Assembly (NCBI GenBank): GCA_040881945.1
Contig: JBBECF010000205.1
Span: 1 to 10,969 of the forward strand
Length of the DNA: 10,969 nucleotides
Source: JBBECF01 sp040881945
Lineage (GTDB): Bacteria; Pseudomonadota; Alphaproteobacteria; Dongiales; Dongiaceae
Reading direction: 5' to 3'
Both the position numbers and the translations under genes were made by a program. This document shows positions 1 through 6,934 of this stretch, piece by piece. Position 1 is the first letter of the stretch; every line of letters begins with the position of its first letter. A model generated the notes under the pieces. It was not told the origin of the DNA, searched no databases, and worked only from the letters and a program-made list of their open reading frames with translations.

Positions 1-767
1 GCGCCGATGCTTTCCCGTTGCCGGCGCAGGACTCGGATGCGCAGGTCCGCCGGGTCGTTCGGGCCCCACAGGGTGAGCTCGCGCCAGCGCTTCGACAGCC
101 GCCAGCGGCCGCCGGCGCGCACTTCGTCGCCGCTGCGCCGGTACCAGGCGGCCGGCGCGGCGTACATCCGATGGCGGGCGAAGCGGCCACGCCACAGCGC
201 TTGGCCGATCGCGTCGTAGAGCCAGACTTCGCCGCCGCCGAGCCCGTAAACCCACAACTCCCAGGGACGGACGGGGTATTTCTCGACGAAACGGTCGCCT
301 TCTTCGCCCGCGCCCCGTTCGACCGCCTCGCCCAGGGCCTGCGGCCGCAGGAACGGGACCCACAGGACCGCGATGCCCGCCTCGGCGTAGGCGCGGGTGC
401 GCGCCTCGATCTCCGGCAGGCCGATGCCGGTGTGCTGCAACTCGATGGCGACCCGGCGCCCGGCCGGCGACCACAGCATCACGTCGGCCCGGCGGTCGCC
501 GCTCAGGGCCGGCACCTCCCATTCGACCTCGACGCGCAGGCCGCGCGCCGCGAAGGCGTCGCGCAGGTCCGCCTTGGCCCGCAGATGCGCGCTCGTCTCG
601 CCGCGCGCCCAGTCGCATACGACCGGCGGCCGGTGGGCGAAGTGGGCGATCCGGATGGCGCCCCGCTTCAGGATCATCTCGCCGCGGCAGCTCGGGCAGG
701 CGAAGCGCCCGCCGCGCTCCGCCGCCGCCGCGTCGATGCGCGCGCCGTCCTGCAACGCCGTCAGCAT
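1..767 (-). CDS. CoiA-family competence/nuclease-like protein (3' end off the left edge)
   Basis: The minus strand is open from an ATG at 765-767 to the left edge, 255 visible codons with no stop, so the gene is partial. An in-frame TAA lies only four codons upstream, which fixes this start. The product begins with a treble-clef-like zinc motif, CPSC at residues 24-27 followed by AHFAH (41-45) and C51. It continues with H61, RRAD (92-95), a strand ending IELQ (108-111), then EIEARTRAYAEAGI and VLWV at about 119-137. This is the order seen in CoiA proteins, whose core is regarded as a PD-(D/E)XK nuclease fold; D95 and E109-x-Q111 are the likely catalytic residues. CoiA is needed for transformation in some Gram-positives, but in alphaproteobacteria its role is unproven. 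It is divergent from the methyl-catabolism genes and probably unrelated to them. The family call is strong; the function is inferred. Confidence 0.85.
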   Translation of the reverse strand, partial: MLTALQDGARIDAAAAERGGRFACPSCRGEMILKRGAIRIAHFAHRPPVVCDWARGETSAHLRAKADLRDAFAARGLRVEVEWEVPALSGDRRADVMLWSPAGRRVAIELQHTGIGLPEIEARTRAYAEAGIAVLWVPFLRPQALGEAVERGAGEEGDRFVEKYPVRPWELWVYGLGGGEVWLYDAIGQALWRGRFARHRMYAAPAAWYRRSGDEVRAGGRWRLSKRWRELTLWGPNDPADLRIRVLRRQRESIG

Positions 768-817
768 CGCGTAACCTTAGGGCGGCGCGCCGGGCCGCGA
801 CAAGAACGCCCGCGCCC

Positions 818-846
818 GGCATATTTAACTGTCATCTACAGTTAAA
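818..846 (-). promoter_or_regulatory. candidate promoter for the CoiA-like gene
   Basis: Read on the minus strand, TTTAAC (841-846) and TATGCC (818-823) are 17 bases apart, a sigma-70-like arrangement about 50 bases upstream of the CoiA-like ATG. An alternative pair shifted by five bases (TTTAAT at 846-851, TTAAAT at 823-828) is equally possible. The inverted repeat 823-847 covers the space between both hexamers, so a bound regulator would block polymerase. This is sequence resemblance only. Confidence 0.25.
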
Positions 847-847
847 T
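823..847. promoter_or_regulatory. perfect 10-bp inverted repeat, likely transcription-factor operator
   Basis: ATTTAACTGT (823-832) and ACAGTTAAAT (838-847) are exact reverse complements separated by five bases, centred on base 835. The repeat sits in an AT-rich patch between divergent genes in an otherwise very GC-rich window, where such a long AT-rich palindrome is unlikely by chance. The length and spacing suit a dimeric TetR-, MarR- or LacI-type regulator. No regulator gene lies in the window. It has no T tract, and its position between divergent starts argues against a terminator. The regulator and the target side are unknown. Confidence 0.6.
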
Positions 848-860
848 TAAATCAAATAGC

Positions 861-889
861 TTTACCGATATGTGTATTTGCGGTAATTG
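861..889 (+). promoter_or_regulatory. candidate sigma-70-type promoter for the rightward cluster
   Basis: TTTACC (861-866) and TAATTG (884-889) are separated by 17 bases in the only AT-rich stretch upstream of the large oxidoreductase gene. Transcription would begin near base 896, leaving a leader of about 70 bases before the ATG at 968. The inverted repeat 823-847 lies just upstream of the -35 box, where an activator or a repressor could act. It matches the consensus only in part, so this is a suggestion. Confidence 0.3.
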
Positions 890-967
890 CTTGCCGCGTC
901 CGAGGCGCCCGTCTACCTAAGAGGGCCGCTCGCCCGCCCACGACGGAAGTCCCGCGCGATCCTAAGA

Positions 968-3900
968 ATGCCCGATCTGCAGCTTGCCCACGGCCTCGCC
1001 TTCGCGGACCTCTATGGCGCGGACGGCCTCGCCCGCATCGACGGGCTGTTCCTCGCGGCCCTGGCGGCGGCCGACGCCGAGCTGAAGGACCGGCTGGCGG
1101 CGGCGCGCGCCGGTCCCGAGGCGCTGCCGGCCAAGGCGGAATCCGACCTGCTGCTGGCCGTGGCGCCGCATCTCGAGGACTTCGTCGCCGATCTCTTCGG
1201 CGTCGGCCGCGAACTGGCTGAGCTCGCCGCCCGCCATCACGCGCTCGCGCCGCTCTACCGCTGCAAGCGGCTGTTCGTGCAGCGCCGCGTCCTGAAGGCG
1301 CATCAGCCGGACGAGGCGGCGGCGTTCGACGGCCCGGCGCTCGAAGCCGCGCTCGTCGCCCTGCTCGGCGAGCCATTCACCGAGCTCGCCTTCGCCCGCC
1401 GCGTCATGGCCTGGCTCGACGACGAGGCGGCCCATGGTCGCGAGCTCGACCTCGCCGCGCGCTACGCCGCCTGGGCGCTGCTGACCGAGGCCGGCCGTCG
1501 CCGCCACCGCCCCGGCGTGCTGTTCAAGGCGCCGCACAAGACCGATCCGATGCGGCTCGTGCCGGTCGAGCCGACGACGCACCACGGCGCCGCGATGTTG
1601 CAGCTTCCCGCCGACCATCGGCGCCGGCGCGACGGCTTCGCCTTGACCGACCGCGGGACGGACCTCACCGGCGCCCTCGATCAGGCGAACTACTGCATCT
1701 TCTGCCACAACCAGGGCAAGGATTCCTGCGCCAAGGGGCTGAAGGAGAAGGACGGCGGCTTCAAGAAGAGCGTCTTCGGCGTGACCCTCGCCGGCTGCCC
1801 GCTCGACGAGAAGATCTCCGAGATGCACCTGCTCAAGTCCGAGGGCGTGCCGATCGGCGCGCTCGCCATGATCGTCGTCGACAACCCGATGGTGGCGGCG
1901 ACCGGGCACCGCATCTGCAACGACTGCATGAAGGCGTGCATCTACCAGAAGCAGGAGCCCGTCGACATCCCCCAGGCCGAGACGCGCACGCTCAAGGACG
2001 CGCTCGACCTGCCCTGGGGGTTCGAGATCTACGGGCTGCTGACCCGCTGGAACCCGCTCAACCTGCGCCATCCGGTCGCGAAAGCGCCGAGCGGCCGCAA
2101 GGTGCTCGTCGCCGGGCTGGGGCCGGCCGGCTTCACCCTCGCCCATTACCTGTTGAACGACGGTCATGCGGTCGCGGCGATCGACGGCCTCAAGATCGAG
2201 CCGCTGCCGGCCGAGCTCTCGGGCGTCGATGCGCTAGGGCACCGCGTCCCGTTCCGCGCCATCCGCGACATCGGCGCGCTGGCCGAGGACCTCGACGACC
2301 GCGTCATGGCCGGCTTCGGCGGCGTCGCCGAATACGGCATCACCGTGCGCTGGGACAAGAACTTCCTGAAGATCGTCCGCCTGCTGCTCGAACGCCGCGA
2401 CAACTTCGCCATGTTCGGCGGCGTGCGCTTCGGCGGCACCGTCACCCTCGACCAGGCCTTCGACATGGGCTTCGACCACGTCGCCGTGGCGCTCGGCGCC
2501 GGCAAGCCGACGATCCTCGACCTGCCGAACGCGCTGGCGCCCGGCGTGCGCATGGCCTCGGACTTCCTGATGGCGTTGCAGCTCACCGGCGCCGCCAAGA
2601 GGCAGTCGGTCGCCAATTTGCAGCTCCGCCTGCCGGTCGTGGTCATCGGCGGCGGCCTGACCGCCATCGACACCGCGACCGAGGCCATGGCCTATTACCC
2701 GGTGCAGGTCGAAAAGTTCCTCGACCGCTACGACATCCTGGCCGCCGAGCGCGGCGAGGCGGTCTTGCGCCGCCGCTGGTCGCCGGCCGAGGCGGTCGTC
2801 GCCGACGAATTCCTGGCGCACGCCCGCGCCATCCGCGCCGAGCGCGCGGCGGCGGCGTGCGAAAGGAAGCCGCCGCGCCTGGCCGAGCTGGTCGACGGCT
2901 GGGGCGGCGTCACCATCGCCTACCGGCGCCGGCTCGTCGATGCGCCGAGCTACACCCTGAACCACGAGGAGGTCGCCAAGGCGCTCGAGGAAGGCATCCG
3001 TTTCGCCGAGGGCCTGACCCCGGCGGCGATCGAAACCGACGCGACCGGCCACGCCGCGGCGGTCCGGTTCTCGCGCCAGGGCCCTGGCTCCGCCGGAGGC
3101 TTCGCCGAGGCGAGCGCCGCCGAAATCGTGCTGCCGGCCCGCGCCGTGCTGGTCGCCGCCGGCACCCGGCCCAACGTCTCGCTCGCCGGCGAGGACCCGG
3201 ACCATTTCGTGCTCGACGGCCAGTTCTTCCGGGCCGTCGACGAGGCCGGCCGGCCGGTCGCGCCCGAACGCGTGGCCAAGCCGGCGGCGCCGCACGTGCT
3301 GCTGGCCGTGCGCCCGGACGGCCGCGTCGTCAGCTTCTTCGGCGACCTGCACCCGTCCTATGCCGGCAACGTGGTCAAGGCGATGGCCAGCGCCAAGCAG
3401 GGTTGGCCGGTCGTCGCCGACGCGCTCGCCCGCCTCCCGGCGCCGGCCGATAGCGGCGGCTTCTTCGATCGGCTCAACGAGGCGCTCAGGCCCGTCGTGC
3501 ACGCGGTCGTGCGCCTGACGCCGAGCATCGTCGAGGTCGTGCTGCGCGCCCCCCAGGCGGCGCGCAACTTCCGTCCGGGCGAGTTCTACCGGCTGCACAA
3601 CTTCGAAAGCCTGGCGCCGCGGGTGGACGGCACGACGCTGGCCATGGAGGGGCTGGCGCTCACCGGCGCCTGGGTCGATGCCGAACGCGGCCTGGTCTCG
3701 ACCATCGTCCTCGAGATGGGCGGCTCGTCCGACCTCTGCGTGCTGCTCGAACCCGGCGAGCCGGTCGTGCTCATGGGGCCGACCGGCAGCCCGACCGAGA
3801 CCCCGGCGGGCGAGACCGTGCTGCTCGCCGGCGGCGGCCTCGGCAACGCGGTCCTCTTTTCGATCGGCCGCGCGCTGCGCGCCGCCGGCTCGCGCGTGCT

Positions 3901-4465
3901 GTACTTCGCCGGCTACAAGCGCCTGGCCGACCGCTACAAGGTGGCGGAGATCGAGGCCGCGTCGGACGTGGTGGTCTGGGCCTCGGACGAAGCGCCGGGC
4001 TTCGCCCCCGACCGGCCGCAGGATCTGAGCCACGTCGGCACCATCGTCGAGGCCATGATCGCCTACGGTCGCGGCGAGCTCGGCGACTGCCCGATCGACC
4101 TCGGTGACGTGGACCGCGTCATCGCCATCGGCTCGGACGCGATGATGGCGGCGGTGGCGCGCGTCCGCCACGGCGCGCTTGCCGACCGCTTCAAGCCCGG
4201 CCACCGGGCGATCGCCTCGATCAACTCGCCGATGCAGTGCATGCTGAAGGAGATCTGCGCCCAGTGCCTGCAACCGCATGTCGACCCGGCGACCGGCGCG
4301 ACCTCGGTCGTGTTCTCCTGCTTCAATCAGGACCAGGAGATGGACCGCGTCGACTTCGCCGTCCTCAAGGCGCGTCTCGGCCAGAACGCGGTGCAGGAGA
4401 AGCTGACCGCCGCCTGGATCGACCGCTGCCTGGTCCGCCTCGATCGCCGCGGCGCCGCCGCCTGA
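968..4465 (+). CDS. NfnAB/SudAB-like fused FAD and iron-sulfur pyridine-nucleotide oxidoreductase
   Basis: The product has 1165 residues. Residues 1-240 are mostly helical and I do not recognise them. Next comes a GltD-type N-terminal iron-sulfur region with C243, C246, C254, C277 and C317-x2-C320-x3-C324. A first dinucleotide fold follows (VLVAGLGPAG, 379-388), then a second (VVVIGGGLTAIDTATEA, 557-573) with a downstream YRRR (652-655), as in GltD/NfnB/SudA. From about residue 843 there is an FNR/PyrK-like module with a flavin-domain GEFYRL (871-876), AGGGLGN (954-960), and a C-terminal [2Fe-2S] set C1091-x5-C1097-x2-C1100-x17-C1118. The whole resembles NfnB plus NfnA, or SudA plus SudB, on one chain, so a cytosolic enzyme moving electrons among NAD(P)H, FAD, Fe-S clusters and perhaps ferredoxin is likely. 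The frame is open from a TTG at 887, but the ATG at 968 is preferred because the TTG falls inside a candidate -10 box. Its neighbours suggest coupling to methyl-THF oxidation; that partner is inferred. Confidence 0.85.
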   Translation: MPDLQLAHGLAFADLYGADGLARIDGLFLAALAAADAELKDRLAAARAGPEALPAKAESDLLLAVAPHLEDFVADLFGVGRELAELAARHHALAPLYRCKRLFVQRRVLKAHQPDEAAAFDGPALEAALVALLGEPFTELAFARRVMAWLDDEAAHGRELDLAARYAAWALLTEAGRRRHRPGVLFKAPHKTDPMRLVPVEPTTHHGAAMLQLPADHRRRRDGFALTDRGTDLTGALDQANYCIFCHNQGKDSCAKGLKEKDGGFKKSVFGVTLAGCPLDEKISEMHLLKSEGVPIGALAMIVVDNPMVAATGHRICNDCMKACIYQKQEPVDIPQAETRTLKDALDLPWGFEIYGLLTRWNPLNLRHPVAKAPSGRKVLVAGLGPAGFTLAHYLLNDGHAVAAIDGLKIEPLPAELSGVDALGHRVPFRAIRDIGALAEDLDDRVMAGFGGVAEYGITVRWDKNFLKIVRLLLERRDNFAMFGGVRFGGTVTLDQAFDMGFDHVAVALGAGKPTILDLPNALAPGVRMASDFLMALQLTGAAKRQSVANLQLRLPVVVIGGGLTAIDTATEAMAYYPVQVEKFLDRYDILAAERGEAVLRRRWSPAEAVVADEFLAHARAIRAERAAAACERKPPRLAELVDGWGGVTIAYRRRLVDAPSYTLNHEEVAKALEEGIRFAEGLTPAAIETDATGHAAAVRFSRQGPGSAGGFAEASAAEIVLPARAVLVAAGTRPNVSLAGEDPDHFVLDGQFFRAVDEAGRPVAPERVAKPAAPHVLLAVRPDGRVVSFFGDLHPSYAGNVVKAMASAKQGWPVVADALARLPAPADSGGFFDRLNEALRPVVHAVVRLTPSIVEVVLRAPQAARNFRPGEFYRLHNFESLAPRVDGTTLAMEGLALTGAWVDAERGLVSTIVLEMGGSSDLCVLLEPGEPVVLMGPTGSPTETPAGETVLLAGGGLGNAVLFSIGRALRAAGSRVLYFAGYKRLADRYKVAEIEAASDVVVWASDEAPGFAPDRPQDLSHVGTIVEAMIAYGRGELGDCPIDLGDVDRVIAIGSDAMMAAVARVRHGALADRFKPGHRAIASINSPMQCMLKEICAQCLQPHVDPATGATSVVFSCFNQDQEMDRVDFAVLKARLGQNAVQEKLTAAWIDRCLVRLDRRGAAA

Positions 4466-4539
4466 GCGACGCCCCGGTGTCGCAATCCGGCGAACCGCGG
4501 TCGCCGCCGGGCGGCCAGGAAGGCGCCCCGCAAACCGAT

Positions 4540-4578
4540 TATGCTATGCTTGAATTAATGGTCTTGCTCGATGAATAG
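4540..4578 (+). promoter_or_regulatory. AT-rich patch, possible internal promoter
   Basis: The 146-base gap between the large oxidoreductase and the DUF1638 gene is the only real gap in the rightward series and contains a local AT-rich patch. TATGCT occurs twice, overlapping at 4540-4550, and TTGAAT (4550-4555) lies 17 bases before GAATAG (4573-4578). Either could be part of a weak promoter giving the downstream genes their own transcript. No consensus-quality pair is present. Confidence 0.2.
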
Positions 4579-4611
4579 GCGGCACTCGGACCGGTAAGGC
4601 TTGGATCGACG

Positions 4612-5229
4612 ATGGCGCGGTCTCCCTCCACCCTGCTAATCGCCTGCGGCGCGCTGGCGCGGGAGATCCTCGCGCTGGTGCAGGTCCAGGGCTGGACCGG
4701 GATCGCGGTCACCTGCCTGCCGGCGCATTACCACAACCGGCCGGAGAAGATCCCCGAGGCGGTGCGCGGCAAGATCCGCGAGGGCCGCGGGCATTACGAC
4801 CGCATCCTGGTGCTCTATGGCGATTGCGGCACCGGCGGCGTCCTCGACCGTGTGCTCGCCGAGGAAGGGGTCGAGCGCATTCCGGGGCCGCATTGCTACC
4901 AGTTCTATGCCGGCGCCGCCGATTTCGCCGCCCTGACGGCGGCCGAGCCGGGCTGCTTCTTCCTCACCGACTATCTGGCCCGCCACTTCGACCGCCTGAT
5001 TATCGAGGGGCTGGGGCTCGACAGCCATCCGGAGCTGCGCGACGACTATTTCGGCAACTACGCGAAACTGGTCTATCTGGCGCAGACCGACGACGCCGGC
5101 TTGCGCGACCGCGCCGCCGCCGCCGCGGCGCGACTGGGGCTCGCCTACGAACACCGCTATACCGGTTATGGCGAGCTGGCGACGTTCCTGGCCGACGGTG
5201 TCGCGGGGGGCGCTGCATGGCCGAACTGA
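4612..5229 (+). CDS. DUF1638 family protein
   Basis: The product has 205 residues and matches the DUF1638 pattern: an N-terminal strand into ACGAL (11-15), CLPAHYHNRPEKIP (35-48), LVLYGDCGTGG (67-76), PHCYQFYAG (93-101) and a FFLTDYLARHFD segment (116-127). Conserved-looking cysteines are C12, C72 and C95, with histidines H39, H41 and H94, which could form a metal or cofactor site. No signal peptide or membrane segment is visible. The biochemical role of the family is not established to my knowledge. Relatives occur next to corrinoid methyltransferase systems, so a function in methyl transfer or corrinoid handling is reasonable but inferred. The end overlaps the next gene by 13 bases, which indicates co-translation. 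The ATG at 4612 has only a weak upstream GGA as ribosome site; the family match begins within the first few residues, supporting this start. Confidence 0.85.
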   Translation: MARSPSTLLIACGALAREILALVQVQGWTGIAVTCLPAHYHNRPEKIPEAVRGKIREGRGHYDRILVLYGDCGTGGVLDRVLAEEGVERIPGPHCYQFYAGAADFAALTAAEPGCFFLTDYLARHFDRLIIEGLGLDSHPELRDDYFGNYAKLVYLAQTDDAGLRDRAAAAAARLGLAYEHRYTGYGELATFLADGVAGGAAWPN

Positions 5230-5519
5230 TCGTCGTGCGCTGGCGCGACATACCGGCCCAGGTGATCATCAAGCAGGGGCGCCGGACGGCGAAACGACAG
5301 TTGAGCGAGCGCTTCGAGAAGGCGATCGACCGTGCCGCCATGCGCGCCGGGCTGCGCGATTCCGACGCTTATCTTGGCGAATGGCACCGCACCGAGCCGG
5401 AAACCTGCGGCGACGACCTCGAGGCCGAGGCGACGGCGGCGGCGGCCCGGATCGAGGCCGACTACGACGACGCCCGGCTGGTCCGGCTGGTCGCGGCCGG
5501 CGGCCGCGAGGGCGCATGA
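5217..5519 (+). CDS. small 'virulence factor' domain protein
   Basis: This 100-residue soluble protein starts at an ATG inside the end of the DUF1638 gene and ends at a TGA overlapping the next ATG. It opens with the strand AELIVVRWRDIPAQVIIK, then a basic helix with RRTAKRQLSERFEKAIDRAAM (about 21-41) and SDAYLGEWHR (49-58). The rest is an acidic, alanine-rich C-terminal helix. The pattern matches the short family labelled 'virulence factor' in domain databases, a name taken from distant staphylococcal proteins that says nothing about function here. No catalytic residues are recognisable. Its position between DUF1638 and metF genes, with overlaps on both sides, suggests it works with them, perhaps as an accessory or assembly subunit; this is inference. 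Confidence 0.8.
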   Translation: MAELIVVRWRDIPAQVIIKQGRRTAKRQLSERFEKAIDRAAMRAGLRDSDAYLGEWHRTEPETCGDDLEAEATAAAARIEADYDDARLVRLVAAGGREGA

Positions 5520-6460
5520 CCCACCGCACCGCCGCGGCGGCGCGCTCGACCGGCCGGCTCGAGGCGACCTTGCGGCGCGGCGACTTCGCGCTCACTGCCG
5601 AGACGACGCCGCCCGACGCCGCCGCGCCGGCGCCGCTGCTCGCCCGCGCCGCCTGCCTGAAGGGGCTGGCCGACGCGGTCAACGTCACCGACGGCGCCGG
5701 CGCCCAGGCGCATATGTCGCCGCTCGCCGCCGCTGCGCTGCTCGTCCAGGCCGGCATCGAGCCGGTGCTGCAGGTCACCACGCGCGACCGCAACCGCATG
5801 GCGTTGCAGGCCGAGCTGCTCGGCGCTGCCGCCCTCGGCGTGCCCAATATCCTCGCCTTGCACGGCGACGACCCGGCCGGCGGCGACCAGCCCGAGACCC
5901 GGCCGGTGCACGACATCGACAGCCGCGAGCTGATGCGCACGGCGCGACGCATGCGCGACGAGGGCCGGTTCCCCTCGGGCCGCAGTATCGACCCCCGGCC
6001 GCGCCTGTTCATCGGCGCCGCCGACGCGCCGGTCGATCCGCGCCCGGGCTGGCGGCCCGACGGCCTCGCCGCCAAGATCGACGCCGGCGCCGACTTCGTC
6101 CAGACGCAGTACTGCTTCGACCTCGGCCTGCTGCGCCGTTACCTGGGGGCGCTCGCCGACCACGGCCTGCTCGATCGCGTCCATGTTCTCGTCGGCGTCG
6201 GTCCGCTCGCCTCGGCCGCGTCGGCGCGCTGGATGAACGACAACCTTCATGGCGTGCATATCCCCGAATCCCTGATCGCGCGGATCGAACGCGCCGCCGA
6301 CCCGCGCGCCGAGGGCCGCCGGATGTGCGTCGAGCTGCTGCACGAGCTGAGCGAGATCGACGGCGTTGCCGGCGCGCATCTCATGGCGCCGCGCCAGGAG
6401 CGGGCGATCGCCGAGACGATCGCCGACTCCGGGCTGCTTGCCCGGCGTCGGGCGGCGTGA
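5516..6460 (+). CDS. metF: methylenetetrahydrofolate reductase, first MetF copy
   Basis: The product is a 314-residue MTHFR-type TIM barrel with FAD, interconverting 5,10-methylene-THF and 5-methyl-THF. Visible marks are FALTAETTPPD (24-34), with E29 matching the catalytic glutamate of Escherichia coli MetF (Glu28), ALHGDD (114-119) with D118 at the flavin-contacting aspartate, and DFVQTQYCFD, whose glutamine is the folate-contacting one. LVGVGPLAS lies further on. The protein lacks the regulatory C-terminal domain of eukaryotic enzymes, as is usual for bacteria. It begins with an ATGA overlap with the preceding stop, so translation is probably coupled. It is clearly paralogous to the second MetF at 6931. 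In this setting it probably works in the oxidative direction on methyl-THF from demethylation rather than for methionine synthesis; the direction is inferred from context. Confidence 0.9.
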   Translation: MTHRTAAAARSTGRLEATLRRGDFALTAETTPPDAAAPAPLLARAACLKGLADAVNVTDGAGAQAHMSPLAAAALLVQAGIEPVLQVTTRDRNRMALQAELLGAAALGVPNILALHGDDPAGGDQPETRPVHDIDSRELMRTARRMRDEGRFPSGRSIDPRPRLFIGAADAPVDPRPGWRPDGLAAKIDAGADFVQTQYCFDLGLLRRYLGALADHGLLDRVHVLVGVGPLASAASARWMNDNLHGVHIPESLIARIERAADPRAEGRRMCVELLHELSEIDGVAGAHLMAPRQERAIAETIADSGLLARRRAA

Positions 6461-6475
6461 GGCGGGGCGGGGGCG

Positions 6476-6934
6476 ATGTACGCGGTCCGTCTGTGGTCGG
6501 TACGCCGGTCGGACTGGCTCGAATCCCTGTACAACGGGTTCGAGGGCATCCTCATCCGACTCGACCCGCTCTGGCGACGTATCGGCTATGGCCATCTGGA
6601 AGCTCCCGTCGCGGCGGTCGAGCGCGGCGTCAAGGGTCTGCTCTTCGACTGCCGGATGTGCGGCCAGTGCGTGCTCTCCTCGACCGGCATGTCGTGCCCG
6701 ATGAACTGCCCGAAGTCCCTGCGCAACGGCCCCTGCGGCGGCGTGCGGGCCGACGGCAACTGCGAGGTCAAGCCCGAGATGAAATGCGTCTGGGTCCAGG
6801 CCTGGACCGGGGCGAGGGCGATGCGCGGCGGCGCCGCCATCGTCGAGGTGCAGAAGCCGGTGGACCACCGCCTCGAGGGACACTCGTCCTGGCTCAAGGC
6901 GGCGCGCGACAAGGCGGGGGCGCCGGCGCCATGA
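6476..6934 (+). CDS. metV: MetV-like protein (MTHFR C-terminal domain, cysteine-rich)
   Basis: The product has 152 residues, matching the stand-alone 'methylenetetrahydrofolate reductase C-terminal' family that includes MetV of acetogens. It opens MYAVRLWSVRRSDW with a hydrophobic helix, then has eight cysteines: C59, C62, C65, C74, C78, C87, C96 and C104, in the order DCRMCGQC, GMSCPMNCPK, GPCGG, GNC, MKC. This density implies zinc and/or Fe-S binding. In acetogens MetV forms a complex with MetF and allows electron transfer to partners other than NAD(P)H. Here it lies 15 bases after one metF and overlaps the next by ATGA, so a MetF-MetV complex is likely. A GC-rich purine stretch just before the ATG is the only ribosome-site candidate. 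Confidence 0.88.
   Translation: MYAVRLWSVRRSDWLESLYNGFEGILIRLDPLWRRIGYGHLEAPVAAVERGVKGLLFDCRMCGQCVLSSTGMSCPMNCPKSLRNGPCGGVRADGNCEVKPEMKCVWVQAWTGARAMRGGAAIVEVQKPVDHRLEGHSSWLKAARDKAGAPAP

Noticed and set aside
18..845. A 275-codon plus-strand open frame at the left end.
   Set aside because: The minus strand of the same segment encodes a recognisable CoiA-family protein with a fixed start; the plus-strand product shows no domain pattern.
887..967. TTG at 887 as start of the oxidoreductase, adding 27 residues.
   Set aside because: The TTG falls inside a candidate -10 box, the added residues are Arg/Pro-rich and unlike a domain start, and an ATG is available at 968.
2234..4279. A 681-codon minus-strand open frame inside the oxidoreductase gene.
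   Set aside because: It is an antisense shadow of a gene with clear domain motifs; the sequence is low in complexity and rich in His/Arg/Ala/Gly.
4466..4483. GCGAC / GTCGC hairpin directly after the oxidoreductase stop, considered as a terminator.
   Set aside because: The stem is short (five firm pairs) and no T-rich tract follows, so it is not a convincing intrinsic terminator in this GC background.
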